Position numbers and translations under genes: made by a program. From Clostridiales bacterium (lineage in GTDB: Bacteria; Bacillota; Clostridia; Lutisporales; Lutisporaceae), in NCBI GenBank assembly GCA_012522255.1, contig JAAYKT010000281.1, forward strand, positions 1 to 17,945: 17,945 bases of DNA, given 5' to 3'. Shown here one piece after another: positions 7,994-14,931 of this stretch; within the stretch, counting starts at the first letter, position 1, and every line of letters starts with the position of its first letter. The notes beneath the pieces were generated by a model. It saw only the letters and a list, made by a program, of their open reading frames with translations. It made no database searches and had not been told where the DNA came from.

Positions 7994-8818
7994 ATGGATA
8001 AGGATACTTTGGATTGTTTAAAAACAAAAGCAAAAAATATAAGGAAAAGCATTATAAATATGCTGACGGAGGCCAAATCCGGGCATCCGGGGGGGTCGCT
8101 TTCGGGAGTGGAAATTTTGACATATCTTTATTTTAAAGAGATGAATATTGACCCGGAAGAGCAGTATAAGTCGGATAGAGACAGGTTTGTGCTATCGAAA
8201 GGTCACGGCGCACCGCTTCTTTATGGGACATTGGCAGAAAGGGGCTTCTTTCCAAAAGAAGAACTTATGAAGTTAAGGAAAATCAATTCCATGCTGCAAG
8301 GCCATCCTGATATGAAAGACACTCCCGGTGTGGATATGTCTACCGGTTCATTGGGTCAGGGCCTTTCGGCTGCAAATGGTATGGCTTTGTCAGGAAAACT
8401 TGACAAGAAAGGCTACAGAGTCTACGTACTTATTGGTGACGGTGAGCTACAGGAAGGCCAAATATGGGAAGCGGCAATGACGGCAGCACATTACGGGCTG
8501 GACAATATTACAGCATTCATTGACAATAATGGCCTTCAAATAGACGGTTTTAATAAAGATGTCATGAATGTAGAACCCATAAAAGATAAATGGAAAGCTT
8601 TTGGATGGCACACCATAAATATTGACGGTCATGATTTGGAACAAATTGAAAATGCCGTGGAAGAAGCAAAAAGTGTTAAGGGGAGACCGACTGTTATAAT
8701 AGCCAAAACAGTTAAAGGCAAAGGCGTTTCTTTTATGGAAAACATAGCTGATTGGCATGGCGTTGCACCGAATAAGGAACAATCTGAACAAGCTTTAAAG
8801 GAATTGGAGGTAGTGTGA
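7994..8818 (+). CDS. Transketolase, N-terminal subunit
   Basis: 274 residues corresponding to the thiamine-diphosphate-binding (PP) half of transketolase (PF00456). Visible motifs are S-G-H-P-G-G-S with His31, S-K-G-H-G at 68-72, and the cofactor/Mg motif G-D-G-E at 148-151, ending with N178-N179. A strong ribosome binding site, GGGAGGAG, precedes the ATG at 7994. The enzyme transfers two-carbon ketol units between sugar phosphates in the non-oxidative pentose phosphate pathway, in the cytoplasm. Many clostridia, thermophiles and archaea encode it as two separate chains. Both halves here are complete, with the next start one base after this stop, so this is that known arrangement and not a frameshift. 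The preceding 58-base gap shows no clear promoter or terminator. Confidence 0.95.
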   Translation: MDKDTLDCLKTKAKNIRKSIINMLTEAKSGHPGGSLSGVEILTYLYFKEMNIDPEEQYKSDRDRFVLSKGHGAPLLYGTLAERGFFPKEELMKLRKINSMLQGHPDMKDTPGVDMSTGSLGQGLSAANGMALSGKLDKKGYRVYVLIGDGELQEGQIWEAAMTAAHYGLDNITAFIDNNGLQIDGFNKDVMNVEPIKDKWKAFGWHTINIDGHDLEQIENAVEEAKSVKGRPTVIIAKTVKGKGVSFMENIADWHGVAPNKEQSEQALKELEVV

Positions 8819-8819
8819 G

Positions 8820-9746
8820 ATGGGTAATATTGCAACAAGAGAAGCCTATGGCAAAGCCCTGGCGGAATTGGGAGAAAGATACGAAAACATTGTTGTATTA
8901 GATGCGGATTTATCAAAATCAACCAAAACTTTTGAATTTAAAAAGAAGTTTCCCGAAAGATTTTTTAATATTGGAATTTCGGAACAGGACTTAATGGGCA
9001 CCGCAGCGGGTTTTGCAACTTGTGGGAAAATACCTTTTGCCAGCACTTTTGCAATGTTTGCTGCGGGCAGGGCTTTTGAACAGGTGAGGAATTCCATAGC
9101 ATATCCCAATCTGAATGTAAAAATTGCAGCGACTCATGCCGGTATAACAGTCGGGGAGGATGGGGCATCGCATCAGGCCATCGAGGATATAGCTATAATG
9201 AGAGCGATACCTGATATGACTGTTATTAACCCTTCCGATGCTGTCACTACTAAAAAAACAATAGAAGCTGTTATAAAGTATAAGGGACCTGTATATATAA
9301 GATTGGGCAGGTTGGCTGTACCTGTAATACATAATGAAGACGTGGAATTTGAAATAGGCAAGGGAATTGTCCTAAAGGAAGGTAAAGATGCAACGATAAT
9401 TGCCATAGATTTTATGGTTCATTTAGCTATGGAAGCGGCAGATATTTTAAAAAATGAAAATATAGATGCTCACGTTATAGATATGCATACTATAAAACCC
9501 ATCGATAAAGATTTGATTATAAAATCCGCAATAAAAACAAAAGCTGTTGTCACTGCAGAAGAACACAATATAATCGGAGGTTTGGGAAGCGCAGTTGCGG
9601 AGGTTTTATCCGAGGAATGCCCCACACCAATGGTCAGGGTGGGCATAGGTGACGTGTTCGGACAATCCGGAAAGCCGGCGGATTTGGTGGAATTTTACAA
9701 AATAACTGCCAAGGATATAGTGGATGCCGTTATGAAATTAATGTAG
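8820..9746 (+). CDS. Transketolase, C-terminal subunit
   Basis: 308 residues matching the pyrimidine-binding domain (PF02779) plus the transketolase C-terminal domain (PF02780). The conserved catalytic Glu lies in G-I-S-E-Q-D-L at E55. The segment A-T-H-A-G-I-T-V-G-E-D-G-A-S-H-Q (104-119) carries active-site histidines that contact the substrate, and I-R-L-G-R follows. The ATG is one base after the N-subunit stop, and GGAGG at 8806-8810 within the upstream gene serves as ribosome binding site, so the two are translationally linked. The two chains should assemble so that each thiamine diphosphate site sits between an N and a C subunit. No 1-deoxyxylulose-5-phosphate synthase-specific features are needed to explain the length; that alternative enzyme is normally one long chain. 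Confidence 0.95.
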   Translation: MGNIATREAYGKALAELGERYENIVVLDADLSKSTKTFEFKKKFPERFFNIGISEQDLMGTAAGFATCGKIPFASTFAMFAAGRAFEQVRNSIAYPNLNVKIAATHAGITVGEDGASHQAIEDIAIMRAIPDMTVINPSDAVTTKKTIEAVIKYKGPVYIRLGRLAVPVIHNEDVEFEIGKGIVLKEGKDATIIAIDFMVHLAMEAADILKNENIDAHVIDMHTIKPIDKDLIIKSAIKTKAVVTAEEHNIIGGLGSAVAEVLSEECPTPMVRVGIGDVFGQSGKPADLVEFYKITAKDIVDAVMKLM

Positions 9747-9747
9747 G

Positions 9748-9772
9748 ATCAGGAGGCCTTTGGCCTCCTGAT
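9748..9772. terminator. Convergent hairpin between transketolase and cyclo-ligase genes
   Basis: ATCAGGAGGCC (9748-9758) and GGCCTCCTGAT (9762-9772) form a perfect 11-base-pair GC-rich stem with a TTT loop. It starts 2 bases after the transketolase stop (TAG 9744-9746). Its outer edge overlaps the last base of the stop codon of the opposing cyclo-ligase gene. Neither side has a strong T-run, so termination may be partial or factor-assisted; the symmetry suits a bidirectional role. Confidence 0.7.
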
Positions 9773-10338
9773 TACCTGCATTTTATAATTTCCTTTTCCG
9801 TAACCAAATAATCCATGGGTATGTCATGGGGAGAGACAATAATTGAGTCCATCACCTGAAACGAATAACAAATTCCTACCTTACAAATATCGTGCTTAAG
9901 GGAAGAAAAAAACTTATCATAGTACCCCGCGCCATATCCAATCCTATTTCCCCTTCTGTCAAATACAACCCCCGGTACAATAGCAAGATCAATATTTTCT
10001 CTGTTTCCTATTCTGATACTTTCGATTTTCGGTTCCAAAATGCCAAATTTACTCAACTCAAGGTCTTCCCGGCTTTTCATTCTGCATACCACTATTTCTT
10101 TAATGGCGGTATTGCACAAAGGAATATACAAATTTTTATCACATTTCAACGAATAATCCACGATTTTATCTGTTTCCACCTCATTTTTAAAATTTAAATA
10201 TGTAAAAATATCGGTTGATTGTTTAAACACTTCCATTCCGACAAGATATTCAAAAATTGCCCGGCCTCTGCTGCTTACTTCCCGTATATTTAAGAAATCT
10301 CTTTCATTAATTATTTTTTTTCTTATTTGTTCCTTCAA
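9772..10338 (-). CDS. 5-formyltetrahydrofolate cyclo-ligase
   Basis: 188 residues if begun at the TTG at 10338; a TTG three codons upstream (10347) would give 191. The later start is preferred because CGGAG lies 9 bases before it but directly abuts the upstream TTG, and M-K-E-Q-I-R-K-K matches the usual beginning of the family (PF01812). The diagnostic stretch is A-I-V-P-G-V-V-F-D-R-R-G-N-R-I-G-Y-G-A-G-Y-Y-D at about 119-141, with the glycine-rich G-Y-G-A-G-Y-Y-D nucleotide/folate-binding motif. The enzyme uses ATP to convert 5-formyl-THF to 5,10-methenyl-THF in one-carbon metabolism. It is the only minus-strand gene in the window, converges on the transketolase operon, and has its own promoter. 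No functional link to its neighbours is evident. Confidence 0.92.
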   Translation of the reverse strand: MKEQIRKKIINERDFLNIREVSSRGRAIFEYLVGMEVFKQSTDIFTYLNFKNEVETDKIVDYSLKCDKNLYIPLCNTAIKEIVVCRMKSREDLELSKFGILEPKIESIRIGNRENIDLAIVPGVVFDRRGNRIGYGAGYYDKFFSSLKHDICKVGICYSFQVMDSIIVSPHDIPMDYLVTEKEIIKCR

Positions 10339-10370
10339 TTTTATCAACTCCGGACGTGTTTTTTATATTT

Positions 10371-10399
10371 ATTATGCGTTATAACGTCTTGATTTGCAA
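10371..10399 (-). promoter_or_regulatory. Promoter for the cyclo-ligase gene
   Basis: Read on the minus strand, TTGCAA (10399-10394) and CATAAT (10376-10371) are separated by exactly 17 bases, a good sigma-A type promoter. The predicted start site near 10364 gives a leader of about 25 bases. I see no convincing divergent promoter for ftsE in the rest of 10400-10559; that stretch is AT-rich with no gene. Confidence 0.6.
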
Positions 10400-10559
10400 T
10401 ATAATCGGATTAAGAAACAAAATATACAATTTTTTTATTAAGTAATGACGGAATTTTAAATATTATAGAGGATTTTTTAATTATTTGTAGAAATGAATAA
10501 TTATATGTGTTTTTTATCAATCTGACAAGTTTTGCATTAATCGTTGGAAAGGTCGTGAT

Positions 10560-11243
10560 TTGTTGATAGAACTAATTAATGTTTGCAAGACATTCGAAGA
10601 TGGTTATAAAGCGTTGAATAACGTGAGTATTAAAATAAATAATGGCGAATTTGTTTTTATAGTAGGCCAAAGCGGAGCCGGTAAATCGACTTTGATAAAA
10701 CTGCTGCTTAGAGAAATAACGACAGACTCAGGCAGCATTATTATAAATAATAAAGATATTTCTAAACTGAAAAGGAGAGAAATACCATATCTGAGGCGCA
10801 GTATAGGGGTTGTTTTTCAAGACTTTAGACTGCCACAGGAAAAAACAGTATATGAAAATGTAGCCTTTGCCATGGAAGTAATTGAGGCTTCACCAAAAGA
10901 TATACGAAGAAGAGTTCCGATAATTTTAAGCCTTGTGGGGCTCAGTAAAAAATCTGAACTTTATCCCAATCAGCTTTCAGGCGGTGAGCAGCAAAGAGTT
11001 TCCTTGGCAAGAGCAATGGTAAACGGGCCCTCTATACTTATAGCAGACGAACCTACCGGTAATCTGGACCCGGAGACATCCCGGGAAATTATGAATAATT
11101 TGAATGAGATAAACCAAAGAGGCACAACCGTTTTGATGGCCACCCATGCAAAAGAAATTGTAGATTCAATGAAAAAAAGAGTAATTGAAATCAATGAAGG
11201 CGTAATAATCAGAGACGAAATGAAGGGTGGTTATGAAGTATGA
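10560..11243 (+). CDS. ftsE: Cell division ATP-binding protein FtsE
   Basis: 227 residues, a typical FtsE length. The start is TTG at 10560 with AAAGG (10548-10552) 7 bases upstream; a second TTG follows immediately at 10563. ABC ATPase elements are in order: Walker A G-Q-S-G-A-G-K-S-T at 36-44, Q-loop Q87, signature L-S-G-G-E-Q-Q at 139-145, Walker B I-L-I-A-D-E-P at 159-165, and the H-loop in A-T-H-A. R-x-I-G-V-V-F-Q-D-F-R-L-L/P is characteristic of FtsE. FtsE binds FtsX at the inner face of the membrane and converts ATP hydrolysis into a conformational signal that activates extracellular peptidoglycan hydrolases. The stop overlaps the ftsX start (ATGA), so the two are translationally coupled. 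Confidence 0.95.
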   Translation: MLIELINVCKTFEDGYKALNNVSIKINNGEFVFIVGQSGAGKSTLIKLLLREITTDSGSIIINNKDISKLKRREIPYLRRSIGVVFQDFRLPQEKTVYENVAFAMEVIEASPKDIRRRVPIILSLVGLSKKSELYPNQLSGGEQQRVSLARAMVNGPSILIADEPTGNLDPETSREIMNNLNEINQRGTTVLMATHAKEIVDSMKKRVIEINEGVIIRDEMKGGYEV

Positions 11244-12136
11244 AAATAAGGACCATAAGATATTTTTCCAAACAATCCTTCAGAAATTTGTGGAGAAACA
11301 AGGCTATGAGTGTAGCTGCGATAGGTTCTGTTTTTGCTGCGTTATTAGTAATAGGAATATTTCTTACCATAGTCTTAAACATAGATTATTTGGCTACAGA
11401 ATTAGAGTCGCAGGTAGAAATCAAAGTTTACATGAATGATGGCTTGAGCACAGATGTTATATATGCAATGAATAAAGATATTAAAGCCTTAAACGGCGTT
11501 GATGATTGCTCTTTTGTATCAAAAGAAAAGGCTTTGGAGGAATTCAATGAACAGTTAGGTGAAAACTCCAACTTATTGGATGGTTTGGAAGATGATAATC
11601 CATTGGCAGATTCATTTATAGTAACATTACTGGATCCTAAAATGGCCTTTAATGTTACTATGGCAATCAGCGCTATGTCAAATGTTGAAAATGTTGTCTA
11701 TGGCAAAGAAGAGTTGGAAAAGCTTTTAAACGTTACATATTTGCTGAGATTGGGAAGCTTGGCCATAGTAGTTATACTGGTACTTATATCTATTTTTATT
11801 ATATCCAACACTATAAAACTTACTGTTTTCGCACGGCGCAAGGAAATAGGAATAATGAAATATGTTGGTGCAACTGATGGATTTGTCAAAGGACCCTTTT
11901 TTATTGAAGGTATTCTTATGGGGCTTATAGGAAGCCTGATATCCATGGTGGTAATAAGCGTTGGTTATTATTACGGCTCCCGATATATAGAGCAGCAAAG
12001 CCTGGGGCTTATATCTATTAATTTATTGCCTATGGTTAATATAGTATACAATTTGAGTATTTTATTAGCGGTAATCGGAATAGTTATCGGTTCCGTTGGC
12101 AGCATGATATCTATAAGAAAATTTCTTAAAGTATGA
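11240..12136 (+). CDS. ftsX: Cell division membrane protein FtsX
   Basis: 298 residues with the FtsX layout: a cytoplasmic N-tail, TM1 at about 23-46, an extracellular domain of about 120 residues (47-165), then three more helices at about 167-191, 214-243 and 264-290. The FtsX/MacB permease hallmark R-R-K-E-I-G-I-M-K-Y-V-G-A-T at about 199-212 lies in the cytoplasmic coupling loop that docks on FtsE. In the family, the extracellular domain binds the coiled coil of a murein hydrolase (EnvC in E. coli, CwlO in Bacillus, PcsB in Streptococcus). The gene immediately downstream encodes just such a protein. The extracellular domain holds one cysteine (C90, D-D-C-S-F-V-S-K). The four-base ATGA overlap with ftsE supports one transcript. 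Confidence 0.95.
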   Translation: MKIRTIRYFSKQSFRNLWRNKAMSVAAIGSVFAALLVIGIFLTIVLNIDYLATELESQVEIKVYMNDGLSTDVIYAMNKDIKALNGVDDCSFVSKEKALEEFNEQLGENSNLLDGLEDDNPLADSFIVTLLDPKMAFNVTMAISAMSNVENVVYGKEELEKLLNVTYLLRLGSLAIVVILVLISIFIISNTIKLTVFARRKEIGIMKYVGATDGFVKGPFFIEGILMGLIGSLISMVVISVGYYYGSRYIEQQSLGLISINLLPMVNIVYNLSILLAVIGIVIGSVGSMISIRKFLKV

Positions 12137-12150
12137 TAGGAGGTTAAAAA

Positions 12151-13296
12151 ATGAAAAAAAGAATGGTTGTACTTGTAGTGGTGATCAGTTTACTCTTATC
12201 TACTTTTCAAGTATACGGGTATGGGATGAATCCTGATGACATAAATAAGCTTCAAAAAGATAAAGATGAAATAAATAAAAAAATAGAACTGACAAAAAGC
12301 CAAAAAACCCAAAAAGAAAAGGAAAAAAGAACGCTTTCTAATCAAATTGAGGAGTTGGAAAAGAAAATATGTGCATCGGAAAAAGAGTTGGAAGAAGTAG
12401 AAGAATTGTTATCAGACTTAGAAGGTAAAGTAGCTGTTACTCAAAGGGAATACGACAGGGCGGTAACCGATGCGGAAAAGCAAAGAGAATTGCTGAACAA
12501 AAGAGTAAGAGTAATGTACCAAAATGGTACCGTAGGTTATTTATCGGTGCTGTTAAATTCAAAAAGTTTTAGCAATTTCATCTCAAGAATGGACTTATTA
12601 CGAAAAATTATAAATTATGATGTGAATGTTTTAAAGGAAAGAAAAACATACAGAGATTTAATTGATGAAAAAAAGATACAGTTGGAAGCCGAGCGGCAGG
12701 AGACAGAAAGGCTGAAAGAGGTTATTTGTGCAAAAAAAGACGAAGTTGAGTCCACACAGGAAATAAAAAAAGAAACCCTAAAAAAAGTGTTCAAAGACCT
12801 TGTTGAACTTGAAAAATTAGAGGACAAGCTGTTAGAAGAATCCGCGGAACTGACAAAAAAGATACTGGCCCTTCAATCCAATGACAAATATGTTGGCGGA
12901 GATATGGCATGGCCTGCACCGGGTTATACAGGAATATCTTCATACTTTGGATATAGACTGCATCCAATTTTAAAGAAAAACAAACTACATACAGGTATTG
13001 ATATAAAAGTTACTTTAGGTAAAAATATTGTTGCCGCAAATGACGGTAAAGTTATTTTTTCCGGTACATACGGCGGATATGGCAAAGCAGTGATAATTGA
13101 CCATGGCGGCAAAACATCCACCTTATACGCACATAATTCAAAACTTTTGATTAAAGAAGGAGATGTCGTGGTCAGAGGGCAAACAGTATCCCTTTGCGGA
13201 AGCACGGGCTTATCGACAGGGCCCCATTTACACTTTGAGGTCAGGATAAACGGCAGTCCCGTAGACCCGTTGCCTTACGTAACTAAAAAGAAATAA
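12151..13296 (+). CDS. Secreted coiled-coil M23 endopeptidase, FtsEX partner
   Basis: 381 residues, 14 bases after ftsX, with a strong TAGGAGG ribosome binding site. Residues 1-24 are a signal peptide. Residues 28-119 and 150-243 are charged heptad-rich helices forming an antiparallel coiled coil. They are joined by a tip with the PcsB/EnvC-like segment N-G-T-V-G-Y-L-S-V-L-L-N-S-K-S-F (125-140). Residues 250-378 are an M23/LytM domain with all catalytic features: zinc ligands H280, D284 and H361, and catalytic His at H328 and H359 (H-L-H). Unlike E. coli EnvC, which is degenerate, this domain should be an active zinc endopeptidase cutting peptidoglycan cross-bridges. Operon position and coiled coil indicate that FtsEX controls it. 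Cys74 and Cys193 fall at equal distance from the tip and could face each other. Confidence 0.92.
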   Translation: MKKRMVVLVVVISLLLSTFQVYGYGMNPDDINKLQKDKDEINKKIELTKSQKTQKEKEKRTLSNQIEELEKKICASEKELEEVEELLSDLEGKVAVTQREYDRAVTDAEKQRELLNKRVRVMYQNGTVGYLSVLLNSKSFSNFISRMDLLRKIINYDVNVLKERKTYRDLIDEKKIQLEAERQETERLKEVICAKKDEVESTQEIKKETLKKVFKDLVELEKLEDKLLEESAELTKKILALQSNDKYVGGDMAWPAPGYTGISSYFGYRLHPILKKNKLHTGIDIKVTLGKNIVAANDGKVIFSGTYGGYGKAVIIDHGGKTSTLYAHNSKLLIKEGDVVVRGQTVSLCGSTGLSTGPHLHFEVRINGSPVDPLPYVTKKK

Positions 13297-13297
13297 T

Positions 13298-13322
13298 AAA
13301 AATCCCCATGTGGGATTTTTTT
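13298..13322 (+). terminator. Intrinsic terminator of the ftsEX-hydrolase operon
   Basis: AAAAATCCC (13298-13306) pairs with GGGATTTTT (13312-13320) around a CATGT loop, and T's continue to 13322. It begins 2 bases after the hydrolase stop and separates that operon from the zinc cassette. Confidence 0.85.
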
Positions 13323-13323
13323 A

Positions 13324-13352
13324 TTGCATATTTTTATACGATAGCATAGAAT
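13324..13352 (+). promoter_or_regulatory. Promoter of the zinc-uptake cassette
   Basis: TTGCAT (13324-13329) and TAGAAT (13347-13352) are spaced by 17 bases, each close to the sigma-A consensus. The predicted start of transcription is about 13359, inside the inverted repeat described next. The leader would be only about 24 bases. Confidence 0.65.
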
Positions 13353-13357
13353 GTAAA

Positions 13358-13372
13358 TGCAAATGATTTGCA
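13358..13372 (+). promoter_or_regulatory. Candidate Zur operator (7-1-7 inverted repeat)
   Basis: TGCAAAT-G-ATTTGCA is a perfect 7-1-7 inverted repeat, the architecture bound by Fur-family repressors such as Fur, Zur and PerR. It covers the predicted transcription start of the zinc operon and ends 10 bases before its first ATG, an ideal position for repression. The same operon ends with a Fur-family regulator gene, so autoregulation by zinc is likely. The exact sequence differs from the Bacillus Zur core (TCGTAAT-n-ATTACGA), so the assignment rests on geometry and context. Confidence 0.65.
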
Positions 13373-13382
13373 ATAAGGATTC

Positions 13383-14090
13383 ATGAAAGCAGATGAACAG
13401 ATGAAAGAAACTGTACTCAAAGGTAAAAATATATCATTTAAATATGGAAACAGCATTATATTGGAGAATTGTAATTTTGCAGTGGAGCAAGGTGATTTTA
13501 CCGTATTAATAGGTGCAAACGGTTCCGGTAAAAGTACCTTGCTAAAGATTTGTTTAGGATTGCTGAATCCCTATAATGGTGAAATTGAACTTTTTGGCAA
13601 GCCTATCAAAGAATTTAAGGACTGGGATAAAATCGGTTATGTTTCACAGAGGATAGATGCTTTTAATAAGGGTTTTCCCGCAACTGTGGAAGAAGTGGTA
13701 AAGTCACCTCTTTATGCAAAATCAAAATTTTTCAACAGAGATAAAAAATTGATAGACGGTTTAACCGATAAAGCCTTGGATATCGTAGGAATGCAAGATT
13801 ATAACAAAAGATTGATAGGAAGATTGTCGGTGGGACAGCAACAAAGGGTGTTTATTGCCAAAGCTTTGGTCAATAATCCTACCATGGTTTTTATGGATGA
13901 ACCTACAGCAGGAATTGATAATAAATCGGAAAAGGAATTTTATAATTTGTTAAATGAGTTAAGCAATGATAAAGGTATAACAATAATAATGGTTACTCAT
14001 GATTATACGGATGTCAAGGATATGGTTAATAAGGTGTTTTGTTTGACTGATGGTCAAATAGCTGAACAATGCGCCGATATACCGGATTAG
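13383..14090 (+). CDS. znuC: Zinc (metal) ABC transporter ATP-binding protein
   Basis: 235 residues from the ATG at 13383; AAGGA is only 3-4 bases upstream, so the ATG at 13401 (residue 7) is an alternative start. ABC ATPase motifs are Walker A G-A-N-G-S-G-K-S-T at 44-52, a Q-loop in Y-V-S-Q-R, signature L-S-V-G-Q-Q-Q at 148-154, Walker B M-V-F-M-D-E-P at 168-174, and H-loop H196 in M-V-T-H-D. L-S-V-G-Q and the following ABC-3 permease place it in the ZnuC/MntB/TroB group. It would power import of zinc or possibly manganese; the Fur-family gene with a complete structural zinc site and the operator context favour zinc. It is the first gene of a three-gene operon with its own promoter and candidate operator. 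Confidence 0.88.
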   Translation: MKADEQMKETVLKGKNISFKYGNSIILENCNFAVEQGDFTVLIGANGSGKSTLLKICLGLLNPYNGEIELFGKPIKEFKDWDKIGYVSQRIDAFNKGFPATVEEVVKSPLYAKSKFFNRDKKLIDGLTDKALDIVGMQDYNKRLIGRLSVGQQQRVFIAKALVNNPTMVFMDEPTAGIDNKSEKEFYNLLNELSNDKGITIIMVTHDYTDVKDMVNKVFCLTDGQIAEQCADIPD

Positions 14091-14105
14091 AAAGGAGTCT
14101 TACGG

Positions 14106-14915
14106 TTGATAGAGATTTTGCAGTACGGATTTATGCAAAGGGCCTTTGTTGCAGGTATTATGGTAGCCGTTACATGCCCCTTAATAGGCATTTTTATAGT
14201 GCTAAAAAGATTATCAATGATTGGAGATACATTATCACATGCTTCTTTGGCAGGTATAGCCGCAGGTATGCTGTTTGGATTTTATCCTTTTTGGGGGGCG
14301 CTTTTATTTTCCGTGATAGCCGCCTTGGCCATAGAAAAGTTGAGGAAATCCTTTGTCGGTTATGGTGAATTATCAAATTCAATTGTGCTATCGACGGGAA
14401 TAGGTTTGGCAGTCCTATTTATCGGCTTGGCTAAAGGATATAATGCGGATTTGATGGGCTATTTATTTGGCAGTATTGCCGCAGTCAGTTTGCAGGATAT
14501 ATACGTAATGCTTTTTCTTAGCTTGATAATAATTATTTCTGTCATAATACTTTATCATAAACTTTTTTATATAGCTTTTGATGAAGAAGGAGCCCAAGTA
14601 TCAGGAATATCCGCTTCATTCTTAAATGTTTATATTACAATGCTTACTTCTTTTACAATTGTTGTATCAATGAGAATAGTCGGGGTTTTTATGGTGTCTT
14701 CTTTGTTGGTTTTGCCTGTTGCTACTGCAATTCAAGTGGGCAAAGGGTTTAAGAATTCTTTATTTTTATCGATTATTTTTGCTTTGGTATCAGTCATATG
14801 CGGTTTGCTTTTATCGTATTACTTGGATATTGCATCCGGTGGTGCAATTGTTTTGCTTTCAGTTTTAATGCTGGTCATTGTTCTAATTTATAATATGGCA
14901 AAAAAGTCTTTATAA
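14106..14915 (+). CDS. znuB: Zinc (metal) ABC transporter permease, ABC-3 family
   Basis: 269 residues starting at TTG, with a strong AAAGGAG at 14091-14097 placed 8 bases upstream and 15 bases between this start and the znuC stop. The protein has about seven to eight hydrophobic helices and the ABC-3 (PF00950) signatures. These are L-K-R-L-S-M-I-G-D-T-L-S-H-A-S-L-A-G near residues 33-50 and R-I-V-G-V-F-M-V-S-S-L-L-V-L-P-V-A-T-A in the second half. It forms the membrane channel for the znuC-encoded ATPase. No zinc-binding lipoprotein (ZnuA) is encoded in the cassette, so the transporter must borrow one from elsewhere in the genome. Manganese or iron transport cannot be excluded, because ABC-3 permeases of different metals look alike. 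Confidence 0.9.
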   Translation: MIEILQYGFMQRAFVAGIMVAVTCPLIGIFIVLKRLSMIGDTLSHASLAGIAAGMLFGFYPFWGALLFSVIAALAIEKLRKSFVGYGELSNSIVLSTGIGLAVLFIGLAKGYNADLMGYLFGSIAAVSLQDIYVMLFLSLIIIISVIILYHKLFYIAFDEEGAQVSGISASFLNVYITMLTSFTIVVSMRIVGVFMVSSLLVLPVATAIQVGKGFKNSLFLSIIFALVSVICGLLLSYYLDIASGGAIVLLSVLMLVIVLIYNMAKKSL

Positions 14916-14931
14916 AAATGGCGGTGATAAT

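Noticed and set aside
8991..9332. Minus-strand open frame of 113 codons within the transketolase C subunit
   Set aside because: It is antisense to a well-supported gene, has no family features, and lacks a convincing ribosome binding site; the same holds for the other antisense frames such as 1043-1477 and 8447-8791.
7994..9746. A transketolase gene broken by a frameshift or stop near 8818
   Set aside because: Both parts are complete domains, the second has its own GGAGG site and ATG, and two-chain transketolases are a known form in Clostridia and thermophiles.
9892..10197. Plus-strand frame of 101 codons antisense to the cyclo-ligase
   Set aside because: The minus-strand gene has clear family motifs; the plus-strand frame has none.
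10391..10400. A second Zur half-site (ATTTGCA) upstream of the cyclo-ligase gene
   Set aside because: Only one half of the repeat is present, and it is explained by the TTGCAA -35 element of that gene's promoter.
14069..14368. Plus-strand open frame of 99 codons overlapping the start of the zinc permease gene
   Set aside because: It is out of frame with znuB, has no recognisable domain or membrane pattern, and the znuB frame has the strong ribosome binding site and family motifs.
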